A stretch of 48,961 nt of DNA from a virus. This document shows positions 43,030 through 48,961 of this stretch, piece after piece. Position 1 is the first letter of the stretch, and the number at the start of each line of letters is the position of its first letter. The translations under genes and the position numbers were made by a program. The notes beneath the pieces are model-generated. The model saw only the letters and a program-made list of their open reading frames with translations, was not told where the DNA came from and searched no databases. Location of the stretch: the IMG/VR virus record IMGVR_UViG_3300040807_001226, positions 1 to 48,961 of that record; one strand, given 5' to 3'.

Positions 43030-43585
43030 TTTTTATCTCCTTTGCTATTAGTTCTGCAAACAATTGATGTGCTGTTGCTCCTGCATGAACACCGTCACTT
43101 CCTTTTTCATTGTTTTCTCTTATATTATCAAAGTCAATGTCGAGTATATAAGAATTATTAAAATCTAAATTATTATGCAAATCTATTTGTGATAATACAT
43201 TATATATCTTTAACTCTTTTAGATATAAATTTATATGTGACATTCGTAAGTTTATATCTAAATTAGCATCGTAATGACTAAAAAGGTGTTCGTAATATGC
43301 AGTAGACACTGCGTCATTAATCCATGGACCTATTTTTTTAGATTGAGTTTCATCTAACACACACCATCTTTCAGGATATGTCCATTGTATAACTATAGTG
43401 TCTTCTGGCATAAAATTAAAATTTATAATATTATGCCATATTTTTTTATTACTAGCACCTTCTTCTCCTAAATTTACACATTCTAAATTTAATAGTTTTG
43501 CTAGTCTACTAGGCCACGATAAAGACCTATCCGGCAAGCATTGTCCGTAAGTATGACTACATCCAAATGTAATTAGTCTATTCAT
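43016..43585 (-). CDS. SGNH/GDSL-family hydrolase, copy 3
   Basis: The 189-aa product starts MNRLITFGCSHTYGQC with Ser10 in block I, then GASNKKI, TIVIQWT and a C-terminal D164-x-x-H167 in SDGVHAGATAH. It is homologous to the two copies at 20488-21781. It lies on the other strand between a desaturase and a di-iron protein, so the family serves both operons. It overlaps the desaturase gene by an ATGA and the next gene by 14 bp. There is no signal peptide. Confidence 0.68.
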   Translation of the reverse strand: MNRLITFGCSHTYGQCLPDRSLSWPSRLAKLLNLECVNLGEEGASNKKIWHNIINFNFMPEDTIVIQWTYPERWCVLDETQSKKIGPWINDAVSTAYYEHLFSHYDANLDINLRMSHINLYLKELKIYNVLSQIDLHNNLDFNNSYILDIDFDNIRENNEKGSDGVHAGATAHQLFAELIAKEIKNDTR

Positions 43586-44328
43586 TTTATAAATATTCTT
43601 TCAATTAACCAAGCACTAGGATCTAATTCCCACCATTTATGACCATGTCTATAATCAGAAGATTTATAATGGTGATAGTTATGCCATCCTTCACCTAAAC
43701 TTAGTAAACACGCTAACGGGCTATTAACACTGTCGTCGGTTGACTCTACTACTCTATAACCTGCCCAACTATAGTGAGGTATTACTCCAATTGCAGCAGC
43801 ACCGTGGAAACTTAATACAGCAGGAAATACAAATCCCCAAACTAGTAACATAGGGTCTATTAGTATTAGTATAATATATATACCTGCAATAATTTTAAAA
43901 TAGTTGTTGTGTATGATTTTAATGTCTTTGTCTCTTAACATATCGCTTACTAATCTAGGACTAATATTTGCTTCAGGGTATAAACTACTCCAGCTACGTA
44001 AGGCTCCTATTGCTTTTGGATTTTGAATGTCTGTTTCTGTATCGCTTGTTTTATGATGATGTCTGTGCAGTGCTGCCCAACTAATTGGACTTCCGAAGCA
44101 TGCAAGTATACTTATATACTTTAAAAACTTGTCACGTAAAGGACCAGTTTCAAAACTTCTGTGAGACAAATATCTATGCATAGATATATTTGCTGCAAAA
44201 AGTCCTACAAACAAATACATTAATAATCCTAACCATAATAGTGACCAGTTATTAGTATAGTAAATGCCAATAGCTAAAACTATATGATTTAACAATGTTA
44301 ATAATTGTACTTTTGTTCCGTAATTCAT
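43582..44328 (-). CDS. Membrane fatty-acid desaturase, copy 2
   Basis: The 248-aa product has hydrophobic segments at ~9-48, ~69-86, ~143-185 and three His boxes: HRYLSH (H51-H56), HRHHH (H88-H92) and HNYHH (H216-H220). This is the di-iron site of acyl-CoA/acyl-lipid delta-9-type desaturases. Length is close to compact bacterial and phage forms. It sits in the host inner membrane and would introduce a double bond into acyl chains, using host electron donors since none is encoded nearby. It is coupled by ATGA to its paralogue upstream. Confidence 0.85.
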   Translation of the reverse strand: MNYGTKVQLLTLLNHIVLAIGIYYTNNWSLLWLGLLMYLFVGLFAANISMHRYLSHRSFETGPLRDKFLKYISILACFGSPISWAALHRHHHKTSDTETDIQNPKAIGALRSWSSLYPEANISPRLVSDMLRDKDIKIIHNNYFKIIAGIYIILILIDPMLLVWGFVFPAVLSFHGAAAIGVIPHYSWAGYRVVESTDDSVNSPLACLLSLGEGWHNYHHYKSSDYRHGHKWWELDPSAWLIERIFIK

Positions 44329-45071
44329 TTTTTTATAGCTCTAATTATCCAAGCAGGTGGATCAAGTTCCCACCAACGTTCTTGATTGTTCCATGCTTTA
44401 CTGTTATGGTGATGGTTGTTGTGCCAACCTTCACCTAGTGTAATTAAGCTTGCAATCCAGCTGTTACGACTTTCATCATCTATATTATGTGTTTTGTATC
44501 CGTGCATATGAGCTATTACTATTATTGAGCTAGTGCTATGTAGTACTAATACAGCAGGTATTGCATACACATATACTATAAATAATGGATCTATTAATGC
44601 AAGCATCAAAACATATATAACATTTATGTGCAAATAATATTTGTGAGTAAGTCTATAAAATTTTATTTTTCTTAAATCTCTTGACAGCTTAGGACTAATA
44701 TGCGGAACACGCCATAACCCAAACCAAGCTCTAAACCAACCTAGATGATAAGGACTATGGACATCCGTTTCTTTTTCAGCATGACCGTGATGATGTCTAT
44801 GCAATACACTCCATGCTAGCGGACTCCCAATAGCAGTTATACATCCTATTAGTGCAAGCATATACTCAATTGGTTTATAAGTCTCAAAACTTCTATGTGA
44901 TATTAATCTATGGTATCCTATATTAATACCAAAAACTCCTATAAACCAGTATACTAATACACTCGTTCCTAAAAATGCCCATGCTGAATTTACTACACTA
45001 TAATATACACCGTATAGTGCAAGTAAGTGAGTTAAAATTTGAAGAGATCTTACAACAGTATTATGATTCAT
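44325..45071 (-). CDS. Membrane fatty-acid desaturase, copy 1
   Basis: The 248-aa product has His boxes HRLISH (H54-H59), HRHHH (H91-H95) and HNNHH (H217-H221) and the same membrane layout as the downstream paralogue. I place the start at the ATG at 45071, 5 bp after GGAG, and not at an in-frame GTG at 45104, because a late-promoter motif lies between them. It is the first gene of a six-gene - strand operon. The ribosome-binding site is one arm of a hairpin described separately. Two desaturases could act on different positions or chain lengths. Confidence 0.83.
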   Translation of the reverse strand: MNHNTVVRSLQILTHLLALYGVYYSVVNSAWAFLGTSVLVYWFIGVFGINIGYHRLISHRSFETYKPIEYMLALIGCITAIGSPLAWSVLHRHHHGHAEKETDVHSPYHLGWFRAWFGLWRVPHISPKLSRDLRKIKFYRLTHKYYLHINVIYVLMLALIDPLFIVYVYAIPAVLVLHSTSSIIVIAHMHGYKTHNIDDESRNSWIASLITLGEGWHNNHHHNSKAWNNQERWWELDPPAWIIRAIKK

Positions 45072-45072
45072 A

Positions 45073-45115
45073 AATGCTCCGATGTGTATATTATTTATTA
45101 ACACAAAGGAGCATT
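45073..45115 (-). promoter_or_regulatory. Late promoter nested in RBS-hiding hairpin
   Basis: Arms AATGCTCC (45073-45080) and GGAGCATT (45108-45115) are perfect inverted repeats. An inner stem TGTGT (45083-45087) with ACACA (45101-45105) is separated by a 2x2 mismatch, with a 13-base loop. On the - strand the loop contains ATAAATA (45099-45093) and the 3' arm contains the GGAG ribosome-binding site of the desaturase gene. RNA read through from upstream would hide the site; RNA started at the loop promoter would lack the 5' arm. Confidence 0.65.
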
Positions 45116-45130
45116 ATTAATTATTATGGT

Positions 45131-46690
45131 TTAAATGTAACTTAGTTGTAACCAACCAGGTGTAGCATTTGATGGTCCACCGCCCGCTAGTCCTGTGTCG
45201 TCAACATATGCAAAGAAGCCTTGATTATCTTGTAAGAACACAATCATACCTGCTGCTGGTGATGTTATTGCAGCATCTCGTGCTGTTGCATCTGCAAAAG
45301 AACCAGGTGCTATTGAATTCGAAGCTTTAATATCTCCATTAACATCGAGTTTAGTACTAGGATCATCTTTACCTACACCAAAATTACCTTCCCAAGTAAT
45401 AGTAAAGTTGTTGTCTGAAGTAGGATTACCAGCACCGTCAATAGTACCCATGCTAATTTTTGTTTTTAGATATGGATCTGTACCGTTTTGCTGTGCTGTT
45501 GACGTAATGTAAGATCCAGTACTTTGAAAGTCGCCTGCGTTTTTGTCTACAGTATCAAAATATATTGTACCAATGTCTGTTTGTAATGCATCTGCAACCT
45601 GTGCTTGTCTAAATATTCTTATACCTACGTCTTCGGTTTCTGAAGAAATAAATTCAATGTCTTTTACATCACCCGAAAATGGATCAGTTAAACTAGCTGT
45701 AATTATAGAAGCATTAATGTCATCAGCTGTTAGTAACGGTGTATTAACATTACCTGTTAGGCCATCAACTACTGTTAAACTGTCATCTGTAAATACACTA
45801 CCAATTAATTGGCCTGTTAGTGTTGCTGTATCATGGTTAAGAATGATGTTTAACTCTGGACCTACAACAGTACCTCTTAAAGGCCCATCTACGCTACCAA
45901 TGAATACTGGCGAAGCCCCACCTTGAATAATTGTTTGTCCGTTTTCGCCTCTTTTTAATTCACCTGTAAAGTTATCTAAAACTGTATGTGTATTAGTAGG
46001 ATCTCTAACATCTACAAGAGCAGCTTTACTAAATTCGTCGATGATTAAATTACCTAGACCGTCGTATAATGTACCGTAAACATCACCTTCTAGTGTACCT
46101 CTTAGTGTATTTGTTACTGGATCAACTAGAATTGTACTATCGTTGCCTACTAAAGTAAGCCTATGAGATTGAGATTTGCTTAGAATATAATCAGCATAAT
46201 CTTTAATATCTACATTTTTCCATGTGTTACCGTCGTGTGTTAAAACGTCTCCGTATTTAGGAGTTCTACTGTACGTAACACCATTAATTTCGTTTAGCGT
46301 AATTGCACTAATTGCATCATCTACAAGATCCGTAGATGCTAAATTTTTCCAATTGTTACCGTCATAGAAAAGTACATCTCCGTATACAGATCCTGTTAAT
46401 AATACATCTAATATATCATCAAGTTCTAACGCAGATTGAGAATTAATCCATTCTCCTGTTGTTTGGTCATACCGTATAACATCACCATCTTGTAATGCAA
46501 CAAAGTCTGTATCTAGTAAGCCTGCTAGTGTATTGGAAACTTCCCCAGAAGTAGCAATAAGAACCCCGCCTTGTGTGTTTCCATCGCCTACATATAGGGA
46601 CTTTGTATCCGTAACATAAACTAACTCACCTTCTAAAGGGGTTATTAACTGACGTTCTGCGTCTGTTCCTCTTCTTAGACGTAATGCCAT
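45131..46690 (-). CDS. Virion fibre-type protein (LRRGT/LYVGDG N-terminus)
   Basis: The 519-aa product starts MALRLRRGTDAERQLITPLE, followed by GELVYVTDTKSLYVGDG, an N-terminal module shared by many phage tail and tropism proteins. Residues ~70-200 have repeated GDVLFYDGNNWKN-like units, then a beta-rich shaft. Near the end are TKLDVNGDIKASNS and a compact tip with AAGMIVFLQDNQGFFAYVDD. I infer a fibre or decorating virion protein. CAGGAG lies 7 bp before the ATG, with a late-promoter motif upstream. It is transcribed toward the desaturase operon, so read-through could reach it. Confidence 0.72.
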   Translation of the reverse strand: MALRLRRGTDAERQLITPLEGELVYVTDTKSLYVGDGNTQGGVLIATSGEVSNTLAGLLDTDFVALQDGDVIRYDQTTGEWINSQSALELDDILDVLLTGSVYGDVLFYDGNNWKNLASTDLVDDAISAITLNEINGVTYSRTPKYGDVLTHDGNTWKNVDIKDYADYILSKSQSHRLTLVGNDSTILVDPVTNTLRGTLEGDVYGTLYDGLGNLIIDEFSKAALVDVRDPTNTHTVLDNFTGELKRGENGQTIIQGGASPVFIGSVDGPLRGTVVGPELNIILNHDTATLTGQLIGSVFTDDSLTVVDGLTGNVNTPLLTADDINASIITASLTDPFSGDVKDIEFISSETEDVGIRIFRQAQVADALQTDIGTIYFDTVDKNAGDFQSTGSYITSTAQQNGTDPYLKTKISMGTIDGAGNPTSDNNFTITWEGNFGVGKDDPSTKLDVNGDIKASNSIAPGSFADATARDAAITSPAAGMIVFLQDNQGFFAYVDDTGLAGGGPSNATPGWLQLSYI

Positions 46691-46719
46691 TATTTTACTC
46701 CTGATCCGTTTATTATATA

Positions 46720-46726
46720 TATTTAT
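46720..46726 (-). promoter_or_regulatory. Putative late promoter (ATAAATA)
   Basis: On the - strand GATAAATAT lies 29 bp before the ATG of the fibre-type gene. AT-only arms (46710-46715 and 46728-46733) flank it as an inverted repeat, but these do not cover the CAGGAG site at 46703-46698. The 56-bp gap holds nothing else recognisable. Confidence 0.45.
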
Positions 46727-46746
46727 CTAATAAGTAGATATTACCT

Positions 46747-47055
46747 TTACTTTCTTTTCTTCATAAAAGTCTTAGTTCTACTTTTAATATCAGATATCAT
46801 AGTAGGAGCGTCAATTTGAAAGTCAATTTTTTTAATGTCTTCGTTATGCTGATCAAAAAACTCTTCTAGTATTTCTTCTAAAGATGTTTCAGAATCTTCT
46901 AGAAGTTCCTGTCTGACATCTATTTCCCATATTTCACCATCGTGAAAGTAAACACTAACAAATTTAAGATATTCTATTGGAACAGCTTTTATCTCGATGT
47001 CTTTTAAAATTTCAGGCCATTGATCTACAATATGTTCAGGAAGTTTATCCGACAC
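46747..47055 (-). CDS. Conserved small phage protein
   Basis: This 102-aa acidic protein contains DIEIKAVPIEYLKFVSVYFHDGEIWEID-like sequence (residues ~19-46), which I associate with a conserved hypothetical protein of T4-like marine phages, and a basic C-terminus (RTKTFMKKRK). The acidic middle (LLEDSETSLEEILEEFF) is likely helical. It overlaps the upstream gene by 11 bp. Conserved neighbours suggest a virion or assembly role; no enzyme motif is visible. Confidence 0.6.
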   Translation of the reverse strand: MSDKLPEHIVDQWPEILKDIEIKAVPIEYLKFVSVYFHDGEIWEIDVRQELLEDSETSLEEILEEFFDQHNEDIKKIDFQIDAPTMISDIKSRTKTFMKKRK

Positions 47056-47635
47056 CTTCTTTAGCCTTTGTTTTGGCTTTCTTTTTAGTAGGCACTAGCT
47101 CTTCTGCCTGTTCACGAAGTCTTTTTGCTTCTTTAAATAACGAATCTGCTTGTGATCTATATTGAGCTGCTAAATCTTCATCTGATAATACATTGTCTAT
47201 GCTGGTTGGTTCTGTGCTAGTTGTGCTTTGTTGCTGTTTAGCTGCTGGAGAATTGTCTTGTACAGCCAAATCTGCAACAGTAACTCCTTTTTGTTCAGCA
47301 ATAACTTCGTTTAGTTCTGATAATTTAATTACTGTGTTAGAGTTAGGAGTCATTTCAACATCAGCAGTTGCAACTTTAACCATTTTGCCAGTAGTATGCA
47401 ATGCAGCTAACATAATTTTACCATCTGGCATTCTAGAACGTGCCATAGCACTTGCAAGATGCTCTTCTGATTGACCTGCATCAGATTCAACTAGTTTCAT
47501 TAGTGCATCGTGTTCTTCGGCCATTAGATTTTCTGTAGTAACAACAATGCAGTTATCTGGTTCATTAGGTACTACTCTATAAGCTACTACTATTTTTCTT
47601 TTATTCTTAGCCATGCGGCCAACGTGTTTTAACAT
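47045..47635 (-). CDS. Conserved T4-like phage protein with Lys-rich tail
   Basis: This 196-aa protein starts MLKHVGRMAKNKRKIVVAYR. The body has MAEEHDALMKLVES, GQSEEHLASAMARSRMPDGK, VEMTPNSNTVIKLSELNEVI, a pattern I recognise from conserved proteins of marine T4-like phages. The C-terminal third is low-complexity (Gln/Ser/Thr), then a helix and a Lys/Ala-rich tail (KKKAKTKAKEG). GGGAGGAAA directly before the ATG supports the start. It is probably a structural or assembly protein; the exact role is unknown. Confidence 0.65.
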   Translation of the reverse strand: MLKHVGRMAKNKRKIVVAYRVVPNEPDNCIVVTTENLMAEEHDALMKLVESDAGQSEEHLASAMARSRMPDGKIMLAALHTTGKMVKVATADVEMTPNSNTVIKLSELNEVIAEQKGVTVADLAVQDNSPAAKQQQSTTSTEPTSIDNVLSDEDLAAQYRSQADSLFKEAKRLREQAEELVPTKKKAKTKAKEGVG

Positions 47636-47646
47636 AATTTCCTCCC

Positions 47647-47880
47647 TTAGGATGTTTGAGTCTGTTGCGTTACGGCAACTGCTCCTAAAAATTGTTCTAA
47701 TTTATTATAAGTTTGACCAACTGTAACCATTTCGTTTGGCTTAAATGCTCCACGTTGGCTAGCTACGTCAATAATACTTTTCAAAGCTTGTAGATCGTTT
47801 ACTGTCAAATCAGGTGAATTACTTTCAGTTGCTGGCGTTTCTTGAGTTGCAGTTTCTTCTACTTTAGTTTCTTCGCTCAT
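47647..47880 (-). CDS. Conserved small phage protein (DLTVNDLQ family)
   Basis: This 77-aa protein has a Thr/Glu/Ser-rich start, then DLTVNDLQALKSIIDVASQR, GAFKPNEMVTVGQTYNKL and EQFLGAV. I recognise this helical core from a small protein found next to the preceding family in marine T4-like phages. AGGAG lies 8 bp before the ATG. The gap to the next gene downstream is 11 bp. It may be a virion or chaperone component; there is no direct evidence. Confidence 0.65.
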   Translation of the reverse strand: MSEETKVEETATQETPATESNSPDLTVNDLQALKSIIDVASQRGAFKPNEMVTVGQTYNKLEQFLGAVAVTQQTQTS

Positions 47881-47918
47881 ATTTTATTCTCCTATACAAT
47901 TATATATGCGCATTTTAT

Positions 47919-48197
47919 TTAGTTGTACTTTAAATGTGGACAGGCTAACATGAAATAACTAAGTTCTTTTGAATCTTCAAAAGAAACAGTCAATAATATT
48001 TTTTTAGTATTACCTGATACTTTAACATTTTTTCCAACATAAAAACGTTTTTTAAGATTTTTTTCAATCCATTTGATCAAAGAATCTTCTAAGTTATATC
48101 TTAGTGTAATGTCCACACATTCGAAATGCGGCGGCGAAAATCGAAGCTGTCTCGCCTCGAGTATTTCTAATGGTTTTAATGTTTTTTCTTTAATCAT
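47919..48197 (-). CDS. Conserved hypothetical protein
   Basis: This 92-aa basic protein starts MIKEKTLKPLEILEARQLRF, with two predicted strands (FECVDITLRYNL, KILLTVSFEDS) around a helix (LIKWIEKNLKKRF). No family is recognised. Its ATG overlaps the stop of the VWA-domain gene (ATGA), so the two are co-translated. The 38-bp gap that follows carries only the ribosome-binding site of the next gene. Confidence 0.55.
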   Translation of the reverse strand: MIKEKTLKPLEILEARQLRFSPPHFECVDITLRYNLEDSLIKWIEKNLKKRFYVGKNVKVSGNTKKILLTVSFEDSKELSYFMLACPHLKYN

Positions 48198-48961
48198 GCT
48201 GCTTTATCGTAATGCACGGTAGTACCAAACGGTGCCTGTAAATTTTGATCGTGGTTAGAGTGAATTAAAAAGATTGATTCGCAATAGTCAGGATCGCCCC
48301 AGCTACCCCAAGCATATCCGTCTGTGAACATAATGAACTTTTTAGGAACAATGTCGTTTTCTTTCATATATTCCCAATTACACATAAAATCAGTGCCACC
48401 ACCGCCTTTAATTTCGTAATCCATTAAGTCTTCTCCACAGTCTGCACTGTAACTTTGTTCATTGTATACAGCAGTGTCAAAGCACCAGATTTTAATATTA
48501 TAATCTTTAAATTCTTCCATGATGCCTTTTACTTCGCCTAAGAAATCAGATGCTTGCGAATTGCCAATTGAACCACTCATATCAAGAGCCAAACAAATGT
48601 CAATTGTTTCGTCAAAGTTTTGACCTGGAAGTACAGCACCTACGTGCCAACCTTTACGTGAAGGACGAGAAAAAGTAAAGTCATGCTTAATAATGCTTTG
48701 GATTTGCTGACGAAGCAGTTGGCGCCAGTTCATCTTAGGCTCAGTAAGCTCTTTGATCATACGCTGAACACCTGCAGGAACGTTACCTGCACCAGCACTT
48801 TGCGCTGCCGAAATCATATTTTCTTTAATTTCGTCACGTATTTTACGTAAGTCTTCTTTAGAATACTTTGGTTTTTTCTTGCTTACACCGTTGCCATTTA
48901 CATCTTTTTCTTCGCCAGCATCGCCGTCGGCTGCACCATCGCCTTCTTCTGGATCAAGGTG
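48194..48961 (-). CDS. VWA-domain protein (CobT/DUF2201-like), 5' end outside window
   Basis: The frame is open to the right edge, 48 codons before the first visible ATG at 48817, so the N-terminus is missing. An acidic linker (EEGDGAADGDAGEEKD) precedes a GAGNVPAGVQRMIKEL...NWRQLLRQQI region and a VWA domain with an intact MIDAS: DMSGS, a Thr in GGGGTDF and FTDGY. This fits DUF2201/CobT-like proteins, which in marine T4-like phages often accompany a CobS/MoxR-type AAA+ ATPase; such a gene may lie beyond the edge. A role in virion maturation or metal chelation is not shown. Confidence 0.75.
   Translation of the reverse strand, partial: HLDPEEGDGAADGDAGEEKDVNGNGVSKKKPKYSKEDLRKIRDEIKENMISAAQSAGAGNVPAGVQRMIKELTEPKMNWRQLLRQQIQSIIKHDFTFSRPSRKGWHVGAVLPGQNFDETIDICLALDMSGSIGNSQASDFLGEVKGIMEEFKDYNIKIWCFDTAVYNEQSYSADCGEDLMDYEIKGGGGTDFMCNWEYMKENDIVPKKFIMFTDGYAWGSWGDPDYCESIFLIHSNHDQNLQAPFGTTVHYDKAA

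Noticed and set aside
45069-45104. GTG at 45104 as start of the first desaturase
   Set aside because: It lies upstream of the loop promoter. The ATG at 45071 has GGAG at good spacing and aligns with the paralogue's N-terminus.
47193-47474. 93-aa open frame on the + strand
   Set aside because: Opposite to a recognised conserved phage gene. Its Cys/Ser/Ala-rich hydrophobic product looks like a frame artefact.
1-48961. tRNA genes, CRISPR arrays, insertion sequences, integrase or att sites
   Set aside because: None seen. Coding is nearly continuous, with no gap over about 70 bp, so there is little room for them.

Overview
The window looks like part of the genome of a lytic, T4-like marine myovirus with an AT-rich genome. 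Both ends carry virion genes of the kind seen in marine T4-like phages: three tandem tail-fibre paralogues, one with a tail-collar tip, an LRRGT/LYVGDG fibre-type protein, small conserved structural or neck-region proteins, and a VWA (CobT/DUF2201-like) protein. Genes are packed head to tail with 1-17 bp overlaps (often ATGA or TAATG). T4-type late-promoter motifs (ATAAATA) recur in front of gene groups. A SAR11 or picocyanobacterial host would fit the base composition and the fibre families. The host cannot be fixed from this sequence, and no photosynthesis gene, tRNA, integrase or CRISPR array was seen.

Layout. (1) 1-13475, + strand: a large partial virion protein, a 197-aa structural protein, three fibres sharing an N-terminal module, and two adhesin-like proteins carrying the same DUF4214-like insert at different places. 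Late-promoter motifs precede several of them. (2) 13488-41213, + strand: about 30 accessory genes in one tightly coupled array. It starts at a near-consensus sigma70 promoter (TTGACA-17 bp-TATACT). It holds four GT-A-like proteins, two glycosyltransferase-like proteins of a second family, two SGNH hydrolases, seven radical-SAM enzymes, a separate SPASM-like Cys domain, an acyltransferase/aminotransferase/sugar-dehydrogenase trio, a methyltransferase, two copies of an 'unknown + QueC-like PP-loop ATPase' cassette, four 2-oxoglutarate-oxygenase-like proteins, an amidinotransferase and a second PLP enzyme. (3) 45071-41164, - strand: six coupled genes for two membrane desaturases, an SGNH hydrolase, a ferritin-like di-iron protein, a 2OG oxygenase and a possible acetyltransferase. 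They converge on and overlap region 2 by 50 bp. (4) 48961-45131, - strand: structural and conserved phage genes, the VWA gene running off the right edge.

How it may work together. The accessory genes look like a phage-borne biosynthetic island. One part would make and transfer an unusual sugar (dehydrogenase, aminotransferase, hexapeptide acyltransferase, glycosyltransferases, SGNH esterases). Another would do radical and oxidative tailoring (radical SAM, 2OG oxygenases, di-iron protein, QueC-like ATPases, amidinotransferase). Desaturases would modify lipid. Targets could be the host envelope, a virion glycan or a small molecule; the sequence does not say which.

The strongest specific observations are: the doubled unknown/QueC-like cassette around a radical-SAM gene; a late promoter nested in a hairpin that would hide the ribosome-binding site of a desaturase gene; a SPASM-like domain fused in some radical-SAM proteins and separate in another; and a DUF4214-like domain inserted at two different points in neighbouring related virion proteins.
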